From assembly GCF_001420605.1 (NCBI RefSeq), contig NZ_LJIZ01000026.1, positions 248,001-312,000 of the forward strand: a DNA stretch of 64,000 bases, written 5' to 3'. Below, piece after piece: positions 17,436-27,040 of this stretch. The position numbers and the translations under genes are program-made. This DNA comes from Bacillus sp. FJAT-25509. Its GTDB lineage: Bacteria > Bacillota > Bacilli > Bacillales > Bacillaceae_G. Under the pieces are notes generated by a model. The model was given only the letters and a program-made list of their open reading frames with translations, was not told where the DNA came from and ran no database searches. Position 1 is the stretch's first letter; each line of letters begins with the position of its first letter.

Positions 17436-18230
17436 ATGATCATTAATAGTAAAGTTGAACTTGAAAATTTATCAATTTCTTATAAGGAACAAGGCAAAGG
17501 GAAGCCAATCGTTTTAATTCATGGTTTTATGGGAAGTCATGAATATTGGGAAAAAGTAGTTCCAAAGCTATCTGAAAACTATCGCGTGATCGCAATTGAT
17601 TTACCAGGACATGGAGACTCTACAGCTATAAAAGAAGAGCATTCAATAGAAGATTATGCAGATGTGTTGAAAGATTTACTTGATCAACTAAACATTAAGC
17701 AAATAACGTTGTTTGGCCACTCATTAGGAGGCTATATTACACTTGCATTTGCTCAAAGATATTCAAATTACTTAAATGGATTTTCATTAATCCACTCTAC
17801 TGCTTATCCGGATAGTGAAGAAGCAAAAAAAGGTAGAGTAGCAACTAGTGAAAAAGTAAAAAATGAAGGAGTGAAAAACGTAGTGGACGGATTAATTCCT
17901 AAACTTTTCTCTCCAAAAAATATTCAAATCAATAGTGCAGAAATAGATTTGGTAAAGCAAATTGGGTATAAAACTTCAGTAGATGGCACGGTTAATGCCT
18001 TAATAAGCATGAAAAATAGACCAGACCGAAATTATGTCCTTAACGATACAAGTTTACCTGTACTTTTACTTGCAGGTAAAGACGATCAGATTATACCAAC
18101 TGAAAAGACTTTTTCGGTAAAAAAAGATAATATTAAAACTGCTACTTTAAACAGTGCAGGACATATGAGCATGTATGAGTCACCTGAAGAATTAGTTAAT
18201 GAAATGAAGGATTTTTTAAGTTCGTTTTAA
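17436..18230 (+). CDS. Alpha/beta-fold hydrolase
   Basis: A 264-residue protein with the fold's landmarks: VLIHGFMGSHEYW (oxyanion loop), DLPGHGDS, nucleophile Ser96 in GHSLGG, an acid in LLLAGKDDQIIP, and the catalytic His in SAGHMSMYESP. The order and length fit esterases and MenH/bromoperoxidase-type hydrolases; the substrate is unknown. The ATG at 17436 has GGAG four bases upstream. It has its own terminator and is separate from the kynureninase operon. Confidence 0.85.
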   Translation: MIINSKVELENLSISYKEQGKGKPIVLIHGFMGSHEYWEKVVPKLSENYRVIAIDLPGHGDSTAIKEEHSIEDYADVLKDLLDQLNIKQITLFGHSLGGYITLAFAQRYSNYLNGFSLIHSTAYPDSEEAKKGRVATSEKVKNEGVKNVVDGLIPKLFSPKNIQINSAEIDLVKQIGYKTSVDGTVNALISMKNRPDRNYVLNDTSLPVLLLAGKDDQIIPTEKTFSVKKDNIKTATLNSAGHMSMYESPEELVNEMKDFLSSF

Positions 18231-18302
18231 GTACGGAAAAATTAAAGTAAAAGAAAAATGATTAAAAAGACCTTCTAAAAGAAACCTTTTTAAAAGGAAA
18301 TG

Positions 18303-18337
18303 AAAAAGATCTTAGTCAAAAGATCTTTTTTTTTTTT
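18303..18337 (+). terminator. Rho-independent terminator
   Basis: AAAAAGATCT (18303-18312) pairs with AGATCTTTTT (18321-18330), followed by a run of about twelve T. Confidence 0.9.
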
Positions 18338-18460
18338 GCACAAGCAATTTCTAAATATCATGGTAATTTATAGTGAGATACTGTTAAGATTAATTATATA
18401 TAAATTAGCTATATGAAAACTTAATCCCCTATAAAATTAGAGTAATTGGTAGGTGTAATA

Positions 18461-19762
18461 ATGTATCGTATTGGTCTTGTTGGCCCAGAGTGGTCTTTGG
18501 AGCGAATATTAAGTTTTACTAAAGAATATGAACATGAATTGGAATTTTTTCCATTTTCATATGATGAACCTGTTGAAACAAAAGAAATTGTAAAAAAACA
18601 TGACCGAGATGTAGATGTCTGGCTTTTTTCGGGGCAATTGCCATACAATATTGCAAAAAAAATCCTACATTCAAAAGAAAAATTATTATATATTCCTCAT
18701 ACAGAATCTTCGGCTTATAAAAGTTTGTTAAATATCATGTATAGTACTGGTGGGTTAATTAATCAATTAAGCATCGATATGCCAACGTATTCTAATTTGT
18801 TAGAAGATGCTTTAGAGCAATTAAATGAGTCATTTGATCAGTTTTATATCAAACAGTTTGAAGAAGAACAGATTGATTTAGAGGAATTATTACAATTTCA
18901 TATTGAGTTATGGGATTCCGATAAAACAGAAGGTGCATTGACTAATTTTCCATTCATTTATCAGGAATTAAAAAAGCGCGATATTCCAGTCGAATGGATC
19001 TCTACTAGTAGTGTTGATATTAAGCATACATTAAGACTCCTAACAGAGAAAGTGAAAGCTCTTTATTTTAAAGACTCTCAAATTGGAGTAGAGTTAATTG
19101 AAATTGAAAATTTTGAGAGCATTATACAGAAATCAAAATCACCTTATCATTTACAGCATATCGAACTTCGAATGAAAGATGTACTTTTAACACTTTGCGA
19201 ACAATTAAATGGCTCACTGATTGAAAAGGGATATGGTAAATATTTGATTTATAGTTCTAGAGGTGCAATTGAACGAGAGATTCATCTGCTAGAAAATACG
19301 CTCGAGCAGTTATCGTTAGAATCGGATGCTAAAATTTCTGTAGGTATTGGTTTTGGTGAGACTGTTTATTCTGCAGAGAAAAATGCAATTGAATCAATTC
19401 AGCAGTCAAAAGAGATGCATGAACGAAAAATAATAATTGTACAAGAGAATGGCGAAATTATTGAGTCACTTGGTCGTGAAGAAGAGATGACTTATGCATA
19501 CCGTACAAACGACCAAGAGCTATTGCAAAAGCTTAAATTAGGAAATATTAGTGTAAAGACATATCATAAAATCGAGAACTTAATTAAAAGAATGGCATGG
19601 AAGGATTTTACGACAAAAAATCTAGCTGAACAGCTTAAAATGACAGAACGGAATGCTAGACGTATTGTAGCAGATTTATGTGAAGTCGAATTATTAGAAT
19701 GTATAGGTGAGGAATCTTTATCTTACCGTGGGAGACCCAGTAAAATATATCGTTTTAAATAA
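18461..19762 (+). CDS. Multidomain transcriptional regulator of unknown family
   Basis: A 433-residue soluble protein. The N-terminal 100 residues (YRIGLVGPEWSLERI, DVDVWLFSGQLPY) look like a PrpR-type Rossmann sensor lobe. The middle, about residues 230-320, has a cyclase/GGDEF-like palm pattern with AKISVGIGFGETVYSAEKNAIESI, reminiscent of GTP cyclohydrolase III. The last 60 residues are a winged helix (TTKNLAEQLKMTERNARRIVADL, then RGRPSKIYRF). The ATG at 18461 is chosen over an upstream TTG because TAGGTG lies in front of it. It precedes the amidohydrolase/symporter operon and is its likely regulator. Domain assignments are by eye. Confidence 0.65.
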   Translation: MYRIGLVGPEWSLERILSFTKEYEHELEFFPFSYDEPVETKEIVKKHDRDVDVWLFSGQLPYNIAKKILHSKEKLLYIPHTESSAYKSLLNIMYSTGGLINQLSIDMPTYSNLLEDALEQLNESFDQFYIKQFEEEQIDLEELLQFHIELWDSDKTEGALTNFPFIYQELKKRDIPVEWISTSSVDIKHTLRLLTEKVKALYFKDSQIGVELIEIENFESIIQKSKSPYHLQHIELRMKDVLLTLCEQLNGSLIEKGYGKYLIYSSRGAIEREIHLLENTLEQLSLESDAKISVGIGFGETVYSAEKNAIESIQQSKEMHERKIIIVQENGEIIESLGREEEMTYAYRTNDQELLQKLKLGNISVKTYHKIENLIKRMAWKDFTTKNLAEQLKMTERNARRIVADLCEVELLECIGEESLSYRGRPSKIYRFK

Positions 19763-19793
19763 GCATTCCAAATTTGGAGTGTTTATTTTTTTT
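19761..19793 (+). terminator. Rho-independent terminator
   Basis: Complementary halves around CCAAATTTGG make a stem of up to 12 positions including two G-U pairs, followed by a long T run at 19786-19793, right at the regulator's stop codon. Confidence 0.75.
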
Positions 19794-19844
19794 GTGAGCG
19801 TTAAATATTATTAATATTTTGAATTTTTAACAAAAAGTTATTGA

Positions 19845-19858
19845 AGAAACCGTTTTCA
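19845..19858 (+). promoter_or_regulatory. Candidate CcpA site (cre)
   Basis: AGAAACCGTTTTCA matches 13 of 14 positions of the cre consensus TGWAANCGNTNWCA. It lies about 90 bases before the amidohydrolase operon, which fits carbon catabolite control of a scavenging pathway. Confidence 0.45.
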
Positions 19859-19936
19859 GGTAATAAAATCGATATATAAGGAAAAAGACCGAAAATATTC
19901 CTTAAATAAATTTGAATTAATCTCGGAGGTGTAGTG

Positions 19937-21130
19937 ATGATGTATTATGTTTTTTCTGAATTAAAATTAGATGATGTAGTTAGTTCGATTAATGATGAAG
20001 TGATTGGGTGGAGAAGATATTTACATGAAAATCCAGAGTTATCATTTCAAGAAGAAAATACTGCTCAATTTGTGTACGATCAACTAAATTCATTTGGAGG
20101 CTTAGAAATCTCTAGACCAACAAAGACTAGTGTTGTTGCTAGATTAATAGGGATTCATCCAGGAAAAGTACTTGCAATTCGAGCAGATATGGATGCACTC
20201 CCAATACAAGAAGAAACTAAAATTGAATTTAGTTCTAAAAAGGATGGCATAATGCATGCATGTGGTCATGATGGACACACTGCAATGCTTTTAGGAGCTG
20301 CGAAACTACTTTGTAGCTTTAAAAATAAAATAAAAGGTGAGGTCCGTTTTATTTTCCAACATGCTGAAGAATTACCACCTGGTGGTGCAATAGAAATGGT
20401 AAATGCGGGTGTACTTGATGGAGTTGATCTAATTATTGGGGCACATTTAATGAGTAATTTGGAAACTGGAAAAATTGGATTAAATTATGGGCCCATTATG
20501 GCAGGTGCAGATCAATTTAAAATTACAATAATCGGTGAAGGTGGACACGCTTCACAGCCGAATCAAGTAATTGATCCAATTCTGATTGGAACCCAAGTTG
20601 TCACAAATATACAGCATATTGTGTCAAGAAAACTCGATCCAATCGATACAGCTGTCATCTCAGTAACACAATTTAATGGCGGGACAGCAATAAATGTTAT
20701 CCCTAACAGTGTTAAAATTGGTGGATCAGTTCGGAGCTTTAAACCTGAAGTTCGCAATCAGATACCAGTGTTAATCGAGCAAATAGTAAAAGGTATTACT
20801 GATGCTCATGGTGCAAAGTATGAGATTGAATACCATCTAGGATACTCACCGGTCATTAATGATAATGAAGTAACTAGTTTAATAGACAAAACTGTTTGTG
20901 AAATCGTTGGAGAAGAAAATCGTGAATTAATTAAACCAATAATGGGAAGTGAAGATTTTTCAGCATTCCTTCATGAAGTTCCTGGGACTTATTTTTTTGT
21001 AGGTGCAAGAAATGAGGCAGAGGGAATAGTGTATCCGCATCATCATCCAAAATTTAATATTGATGAGAGAGCTTTAAAGGATGGAGTAAAGATTTTTGTT
21101 CAAGGAGCATTTAACATATTAAATAATTAA
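19937..21130 (+). CDS. M20 family amidohydrolase (N-acyl amino acid / hippurate hydrolase type)
   Basis: A 397-residue metallohydrolase. Metal-binding stretches are visible in order: RADMDALP, MHACGHDGHTAM, FQHAEELPPGG, and the late H in VYPHHHPKFNID, with a dimerisation lid domain between (GGHASQPN). Members cleave N-acyl or N-aroyl amino acids to the free acid and amino acid in the cytosol. GGAGGT lies six bases before the ATG at 19937; GTG at 19934 and ATG at 19940 are also possible. It heads an operon with a DUF3311 protein and a symporter, so the substrate is probably imported by the latter. Confidence 0.88.
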   Translation: MMYYVFSELKLDDVVSSINDEVIGWRRYLHENPELSFQEENTAQFVYDQLNSFGGLEISRPTKTSVVARLIGIHPGKVLAIRADMDALPIQEETKIEFSSKKDGIMHACGHDGHTAMLLGAAKLLCSFKNKIKGEVRFIFQHAEELPPGGAIEMVNAGVLDGVDLIIGAHLMSNLETGKIGLNYGPIMAGADQFKITIIGEGGHASQPNQVIDPILIGTQVVTNIQHIVSRKLDPIDTAVISVTQFNGGTAINVIPNSVKIGGSVRSFKPEVRNQIPVLIEQIVKGITDAHGAKYEIEYHLGYSPVINDNEVTSLIDKTVCEIVGEENRELIKPIMGSEDFSAFLHEVPGTYFFVGARNEAEGIVYPHHHPKFNIDERALKDGVKIFVQGAFNILNN

Positions 21131-21150
21131 AAAATTAAGGAGAGTAGAAT

Positions 21151-21348
21151 ATGAAGAAAATCTATTTACTTGGTTTTATTCCGATTATTGGTTTTGTAAT
21201 AGGTGCGTTGTTTTCGAATAAAGTTACACCTTATGTACTTGGAATGCCTTTTTTTCACTTCTCTATTGTACTGTGGTCTTTTCTTACTACTGCATTTTTA
21301 GGTTTAATCTATTTATTTGACCCTGCTAATAAAGAGGAGGAAATATAA
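21151..21348 (+). CDS. DUF3311 small membrane protein
   Basis: A 65-residue protein with two membrane helices and the DUF3311 pattern FFHFSIVLWSFLTTAFLGLIY. Proteins of this kind are almost always coded directly before a sodium:solute symporter (as in B. subtilis yhjC-yhjB) and are taken as its small partner. That is the arrangement here: its stop codon overlaps the next start by one base. AAGGAGAG lies before the ATG. Confidence 0.85.
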   Translation: MKKIYLLGFIPIIGFVIGALFSNKVTPYVLGMPFFHFSIVLWSFLTTAFLGLIYLFDPANKEEEI

Positions 21349-22829
21349 TGAATATTGGAACACTATTTATTTTCTTATTTTTCGTTGTTTCGATTGTGAT
21401 TGGTATATGGTCAAAAAAAGGTAAAGAAATGAACTTAGAACAATGGTCTGTTGGTGGCCGGGGAATGGGAACGCTTTTCATCTTTTTATTATCAGCTGGC
21501 GAAATGTATACAACCTTTACCTTTTTAGGTGCAAGTGGCTCAGCATACGGTGAAGGTGGTTCCATATTTAGTATCGTATCTTACGGGTGTATTGCATCAA
21601 TTATATCTTATTGGGCTTTTCCTGAGATTTGGAAATACTCTAAAAAACATAAACTAATTTCTCAGTCAGATTTTATGGCGAAGAAATACGGTAGTCCGAT
21701 TCTTGGAGTACTTGTTGCTATAGTTGGAATCGTGGCTTTATTTTGCTACTTAGTATTACAACTTAAAGGCCTAGGCTATATCGTTGAGATTACATCTTAT
21801 GGAGTTATTTCTTCAAAAATGGCTATTTTATTTGGCGCACTCGGGGTTACTATATTCGTCATGCTATCAGGAATTCATGGTTCAGCATGGACTTCTGTTT
21901 TAAAGGATATTTTAATTCTTACTATCATTTTATTTTTAGGTATTTATTTTCCAGTTCATTTTTATGGCGGTATTAAGCCGATGTATCAGGCTATTGAACA
22001 AGCAAAGCCAAACTTTACAATCCTACCAGAACATGGGATGAATTTAACTTGGTATATTTCTACTATTATATTAAGTGGGATTGGGATGTATATGTGGCCT
22101 CATTCATTTCCACCTATTTTTGCAGCAAAAAATGCAAAGGTTTTAAGAAAAAACGCAATCATAATGCCTTTGTATCAGTTAATTTTATTATTTGCTTTTT
22201 TCGTGGGATTTGCAGCAATCTTACAAATTAAAGGGTTGCAAGGAAGTGATAGTGACAAAATATTATTACTTCTTTCGAAAAAGACTTTTGATCCATGGTT
22301 CGTCGGTTTAATAGGTGGAACAGGGGTATTAGCTGCATTAGTACCTGCTTCTTTGATTCTAATGGTAATATCCACATTATTTGTTAAAAATATATACCAA
22401 GTAATTGTCCCTACTAAATCAGTAGTACATATTACAAAACTAATAAAATTAATTGTTCCTTTTATTACTTTAATTGGATTATATTTTACTTTTAAAGGTG
22501 GTAGTTCTTTATTTAGTATTGCAATTGTGGCGTATAATTTTATAACGCAGCTTGCTCCGCCATTTTTCTTAAGTTTAATGAATAAGAACTTTGTAACAAA
22601 GCAGGGCGCTATAACTGGAATTATATTTGGTGGTGTTATTGTTTCAATTTTTGATTTAGGTGAAAAGACTTTTGCTCAAGCTTTTCCACACCTTCCACAA
22701 GTAGTGAAAGACTTAAATGTAGGGATTATTGCACTAATTATTAATGCGCTAGTAATGGTTACTGTTAGTCTTATTACAAGAAATAGTATGTCATCGAATA
22801 AGCGAATTGATAAATTAGTTGAGCAATAA
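21348..22829 (+). CDS. Sodium:solute symporter family protein (SSS)
   Basis: A 493-residue protein with about thirteen membrane helices. It has the SSS features LEQWSVGGRGMGTLFIFLLSAGEMYTTFTFLG near the start and MYMWPHSFPPIFAAKN in the middle. Such proteins use the sodium gradient to import organic solutes. With the DUF3311 partner upstream and an M20 amidohydrolase first in the operon, it likely imports the amidohydrolase substrate. GGAGG overlaps the end of the preceding gene. A clear terminator follows. Confidence 0.87.
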   Translation: MNIGTLFIFLFFVVSIVIGIWSKKGKEMNLEQWSVGGRGMGTLFIFLLSAGEMYTTFTFLGASGSAYGEGGSIFSIVSYGCIASIISYWAFPEIWKYSKKHKLISQSDFMAKKYGSPILGVLVAIVGIVALFCYLVLQLKGLGYIVEITSYGVISSKMAILFGALGVTIFVMLSGIHGSAWTSVLKDILILTIILFLGIYFPVHFYGGIKPMYQAIEQAKPNFTILPEHGMNLTWYISTIILSGIGMYMWPHSFPPIFAAKNAKVLRKNAIIMPLYQLILLFAFFVGFAAILQIKGLQGSDSDKILLLLSKKTFDPWFVGLIGGTGVLAALVPASLILMVISTLFVKNIYQVIVPTKSVVHITKLIKLIVPFITLIGLYFTFKGGSSLFSIAIVAYNFITQLAPPFFLSLMNKNFVTKQGAITGIIFGGVIVSIFDLGEKTFAQAFPHLPQVVKDLNVGIIALIINALVMVTVSLITRNSMSSNKRIDKLVEQ

Positions 22830-22845
22830 GACGTATATAGGAAGA

Positions 22846-22878
22846 AAAACGTCGGTTCTATTGATCCGACGTTTTCTA
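22846..22878 (+). terminator. Rho-independent terminator
   Basis: AAAACGTCGG (22846-22855) and CCGACGTTTT (22866-22875) form a perfect 10-bp stem with a T-rich end. The gap from here to 23184 holds no gene that I can support, only a 20-codon minus-strand scrap reading FLGGILLVVLKAKKKIKG. Confidence 0.9.
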
Positions 22879-23184
22879 TTATTCTATAAAGTTGATTATT
22901 GAATTTCTAAATCCTTCAAAATGTCATCTTAAGTTTTACCTTTGATTTTCTTTTTAGCTTTTAGAACGACTAATAGAATACCCCCTAAGAAATTTGTACA
23001 AGAAAATTAGAAAGCATAATAAAAAATGAACTTTGTTGATTTGAAACGTTTACTAAATTTTAAATAAATAAGGTTATTTTTCACTATATTATACGCTTGT
23101 TTAAAAAATTGGTAATAAATAGCATAATTTTTCTACATTTAACAAATTTTAAATAATAATAAATAAATTAATTAGGTGATTGAT

Positions 23185-24756
23185 ATGCGATTGGGATATC
23201 CAAAGAGAAGTAAACAATCAAAGGAAGTTAAAGCTCCAGTTGTTTTATCATCCGAGTTACAAAAAAATTTAAAAAATATAAATAGTGAATTGCAATATTG
23301 TGCTGATTTAATCGTTAGAGAGTTTGAGGTTGGAGAAACCAAAAAAAGAAAAATGGCTTTAATTCATTTGCAAGGTATTTCTAATGGTGACACGATTAGT
23401 CAATTTATCGTTGAACCAATTCTTAATAGATGTAAAAACACGAATTTAGACTGTTTAAGTGATCTTAATTTTTTCAATGAAATGAAAGAAAATACGTTTG
23501 ATGTTCCACAAGTTAAAATTGAAAATGAATGGAATAACATAATGGTGGCGGTGTTAAATGGTGACACAGCGATTTTTATTGATAATCAGCTTAAAGTATT
23601 GCTAATTGATACAAAAAGTGGGCAATTCCGTTCAGTCTCAGAATCGACTGCGCAAACAATTATTCGTGGTCCAAAAGATAGTTTTACTGAATCAATCGCA
23701 ACGAATATGTCGCTACTTCGTTATCGACTTCGAAGTGCTCAATTTAAAATGGAAATGATTAAAGTTGGTGATGTTACGAATACGAGTGTAGTCATTTCTT
23801 ATATTGATGACAAGGTTGATCAAGATATTTTGCATACTTTAAAAGAAAGATTAAAAAACTCCAAAGTTAATGGAGTTTTAGAATCAATAAATATTGAATA
23901 TTTAATTGAATCAAAACCCTTTAGTCCATTTCCAACTGTCTTGGACAGTGAAAGACCTGATGTAGTTGCTGCAAATTTATTAGAAGGAAAAATTGGAATT
24001 ATTGTAGATGGTAGTCCAATGGGGTTAGTACTTCCAGCTACTTTACCAATGTTCTTCCAATCTCCTGATGATTATAATCAACGATATATAGTTGGAACCT
24101 TTCTACGATTTTTAAGATTTACAGCTTTTTTTACATCATTATTAGTTTCGGCATTGTATCTTGCGCTAATTACACACCATCGTTCGATGATCCCAACACC
24201 ATTATTAGTTAGTCTTGCAGCGCAAAGAGAAAGTGTACCATTTCCTGCGATCGTTGAGTTATTACTAATGGAATTCGCTTTTGAAATTATTAGGGAAGCT
24301 AGTATTCGTAGCCCAAGAGTACTTGCATCAACCGTAGCAATTGTTGGCGCACTAGTAATAGGTCAAGCTGTTGTACAAGCGGGAATTATATCTACTGCAA
24401 TGATTATCTTTGTCTCGATAACTGGTATCTCAAGTTTTACTCTTCCTTATTACAGTGTTGCTGCATCTGCACGATTACTCAGATATTTATTTATTTTAAG
24501 TGCAGGAGTTGCTGGATTGTATGGAATTGCATTAATGTTTTTATTTTGGCTAGTTCATTTAAATACAATCGATTCATTTGGAGTGCCATACTTAATGCCA
24601 ATATCTCCATTATCAATTAGAGATAATGAAGATAATTTTATCCGTTTACCTTGGAAAAATTTGAAGACTTCAAGTAAAGATTTTGTTCCAGATTCAACTC
24701 GGTCAAAAAAACAACAAAAAACTAAAAACGGTGAAGATAATGAAACGAAATCTTAA
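23185..24756 (+). CDS. GerA-family germinant receptor, A subunit
   Basis: A 523-residue A subunit. The soluble half includes ALIHLQGISNGDTI and the hallmark FPTVLDSERPDVVAANLLEGKIGIIVDGSPMGLVLP; membrane helices follow from about residue 310, with REASIRSPR and SFGVPYLMPISPLS near the end and a basic hydrophilic tail. It is a component of an inner-membrane receptor that senses germinants. The ATG at 23185 (TAGGTGA upstream) is preferred to a GTG at 23176. Its last 17 bases overlap the C-subunit gene, so the operon order is A-C-B as in gerK. Confidence 0.92.
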   Translation: MRLGYPKRSKQSKEVKAPVVLSSELQKNLKNINSELQYCADLIVREFEVGETKKRKMALIHLQGISNGDTISQFIVEPILNRCKNTNLDCLSDLNFFNEMKENTFDVPQVKIENEWNNIMVAVLNGDTAIFIDNQLKVLLIDTKSGQFRSVSESTAQTIIRGPKDSFTESIATNMSLLRYRLRSAQFKMEMIKVGDVTNTSVVISYIDDKVDQDILHTLKERLKNSKVNGVLESINIEYLIESKPFSPFPTVLDSERPDVVAANLLEGKIGIIVDGSPMGLVLPATLPMFFQSPDDYNQRYIVGTFLRFLRFTAFFTSLLVSALYLALITHHRSMIPTPLLVSLAAQRESVPFPAIVELLLMEFAFEIIREASIRSPRVLASTVAIVGALVIGQAVVQAGIISTAMIIFVSITGISSFTLPYYSVAASARLLRYLFILSAGVAGLYGIALMFLFWLVHLNTIDSFGVPYLMPISPLSIRDNEDNFIRLPWKNLKTSSKDFVPDSTRSKKQQKTKNGEDNETKS

Positions 24757-25933
24757 AATAAAGTTGTTAATGTCATTTGTATTGTTACTAACAGGATGTA
24801 GTAATTATATGGAGTTAAATAAAATTTCATTTATTACAGGATTAGGTGTCGATTGGACTGACGATTCTAATTTTAAGGTTACATTACAAGTTATTAATCC
24901 AACTGAATTAGCTACCGGACAAAATGGTGGTGGCAATTCTTCACCGGTGATTCTTTATACAAGTAAAGGGAAAACACTATCAGAAGCAATTCGAGAAGCA
25001 GGAAAAAAAATTACGAAGAACAAAGATTTTACGCATGTTGGCCTAACGGTAATAGGGGAGAACGCAGCAAAGCACGGTATAGAAGAAATAGTGGACGCTA
25101 TTATTCGAGAACCAAGGGTCTCTGCTTTTATGTCTGTTCTTGTAGCTAAAAATTCAACGGCTGAACAAATATTAAATACGATGACACCTATAAATAAAGT
25201 TTCTTCAGCAGAAATGGTTTCAAAATTACAGAATGTTAATTTTTCATTAGGAGAAAGTGTAAATCCTAATGTATTTGAATTAGGAGAAGATCTTACCTAT
25301 TCTGGGAAAGAGATTGCGATTAGTGGAGTTGAAATTGTTAATGGGAATAAGGAAAAAAATACATTAACTAATTTACAAACGATGGAGCCAGCTCAAACTA
25401 AAATTGATGACTTAGCTTTATTTCGAGATAGTAAACTAGTTGGTTGGATCTCCGGACGCGATGTTAGAGGCATCTTAATGGTATTGGATAAAATAAAACA
25501 AACTAATTTTGCAGTGCCTTGTGGAAATAATAAATATAGTTCACTTCGTCTACATGCTCAAAAAATAAAAACGAATGTAAAGGTTAAGGGGAATATCCCA
25601 ATTATTCAAATTGATAATACTCTGCTTACATTACTTGATGAAACTGGTTGTTCGGTAAATATTGAAAGTGTTGAAGATCTAATGAAGATTGAAAAACAAG
25701 CTGCTAAAGTAGTCAAACAACAGATTGAGCATAGCATTAAATCAGCTCAAAACTATAAAAGTGATGTCTTTGGTTTCGGAGATATGATTCATACAAATGA
25801 TCCTAAAAAATGGAAACAACTTAAAAACCATTGGGCAGAAGATTTCGCAAAAGCAAAAGTAAATGTGAAAACTACTGTCATTATTAAACGCAGTGGCTTA
25901 TTAGGGGACCCTGTTATTATGAAGAAGAAATAA
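24740..25933 (+). CDS. GerC-type germinant receptor lipoprotein (C subunit)
   Basis: A 397-residue lipoprotein. The signal peptide ends in the lipobox LLTGC about 20 residues in, and the body follows the Ger(x)C pattern (ELNKISFITGLGVDW, AREAGKK-like SEAIREAGKKI, late DVFGFGDMIHTNDPKKWKQLKNHW). It is lipid-anchored on the outer face of the spore inner membrane. The ATG at 24740 with GGTGA upstream lies inside the end of the A gene; an in-frame start at 24683 would spoil the signal peptide. Confidence 0.92.
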   Translation: MKRNLKIKLLMSFVLLLTGCSNYMELNKISFITGLGVDWTDDSNFKVTLQVINPTELATGQNGGGNSSPVILYTSKGKTLSEAIREAGKKITKNKDFTHVGLTVIGENAAKHGIEEIVDAIIREPRVSAFMSVLVAKNSTAEQILNTMTPINKVSSAEMVSKLQNVNFSLGESVNPNVFELGEDLTYSGKEIAISGVEIVNGNKEKNTLTNLQTMEPAQTKIDDLALFRDSKLVGWISGRDVRGILMVLDKIKQTNFAVPCGNNKYSSLRLHAQKIKTNVKVKGNIPIIQIDNTLLTLLDETGCSVNIESVEDLMKIEKQAAKVVKQQIEHSIKSAQNYKSDVFGFGDMIHTNDPKKWKQLKNHWAEDFAKAKVNVKTTVIIKRSGLLGDPVIMKKK

Positions 25934-25942
25934 GGTGATGCA

Positions 25943-27040
25943 ATGCAGAATATGAAATTTAATTCAGAGCAATTATTTAGTTTATTAGCAATTTACTTAA
26001 TAGGAAGTGCTGTAGCTGTTGACCCTGCAAAGGATGCTGGAAGAGATGCTTGGTTATCAATCTTGATCAGTCTTTTTTGTGGATTAATCTTATTAAGCTT
26101 ATATTTAGGGATATATAAAAATAACCCTTCTAATTCACTAATTAAGTGTTTACAAACAGCGTGGGGAAAATACATCGGCAACTTCATTGGGGTATTATAT
26201 ATTGTTTATTGTATATATATTGCATCGAGAGTGATGAGAGATTTTGCGGAGCTTATTTTAACGGTTGCATTAGATAATACAGGATTATTTACAATTTCGA
26301 TGTTAATGATGTTTCTCTTGATTTATACTGTGATGCATGGCTTTACAAGCTTTGCAAGGACTGTTTGGGTTTGTTTTCTATTAAGTGGTATTATGGTTTT
26401 TATACTCATTTTCTCACAATTATTAACTGGATTTTTAAATTTTTCCCATTTAAAACCTTTCCTTGAATATGGATGGAAACCAGTTTTAAAATCAGTATTT
26501 CCAACTACTATTACTTTTCCATTTGGAGAATCAATCGTATTTTTATTATTGCTGCAACATTATGAACAACCAAAAAATGTACATAAAATGAGCTATTTAG
26601 CAATGATTTATGCGGGTCTCTTTCTAATCATATCGACAATCATACATATTGCAAATTTAGGTGAAATTATTTTTAAAGCTTCAACTTACCCAGTCCTTTC
26701 TAGTGTATCATTAATTAACATTGGAGACTTTTTTACTAGATTAGAATCACTAGCGGTAATTGTATTTGTAATTTTAGGCTTTATTAAAATATCAATTTTA
26801 TTTTTTGGGGCAGTTGTAGGGACGATGGAAATATTTCGTTTAAAAGAAAACTGGTTAATAACTTTTTTAATCGGAATTATTATTATCTGTTTTAGTATTT
26901 TCACTACTGTCTCATATGCACAGCATGTTCACATAGGACTTGATTTAGTCCCTAAATATCTTCATGTGCCATTTCAAATTATTTTGCCATTCATTTTATT
27001 CGTGACTTTAAAGATTCAAAAAAAGTTATCTCTTTCTTAG
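25943..27040 (+). CDS. GerB-type germinant receptor, B subunit
   Basis: A 365-residue membrane protein of the APC fold with about ten helices; it has LFSLLAIYLIGSAVAVDPAKDAGRDAWL near the start and TTITFPFGESIVFLLLLQHYEQ in the middle, both typical of spore germination permease-like B subunits, where the germinant binds. AAGGTGATG lies before the ATG, nine bases after the C gene. Its 3' end overlaps a convergent small membrane gene by 15 bases. Confidence 0.92.
   Translation: MQNMKFNSEQLFSLLAIYLIGSAVAVDPAKDAGRDAWLSILISLFCGLILLSLYLGIYKNNPSNSLIKCLQTAWGKYIGNFIGVLYIVYCIYIASRVMRDFAELILTVALDNTGLFTISMLMMFLLIYTVMHGFTSFARTVWVCFLLSGIMVFILIFSQLLTGFLNFSHLKPFLEYGWKPVLKSVFPTTITFPFGESIVFLLLLQHYEQPKNVHKMSYLAMIYAGLFLIISTIIHIANLGEIIFKASTYPVLSSVSLINIGDFFTRLESLAVIVFVILGFIKISILFFGAVVGTMEIFRLKENWLITFLIGIIIICFSIFTTVSYAQHVHIGLDLVPKYLHVPFQIILPFILFVTLKIQKKLSLS

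Noticed and set aside
22895-23010. Minus-strand gene remnant before the first receptor operon
   Set aside because: Only about 20 codons between stops (FLGGILLVVLKAKKK), too short to assign to anything.
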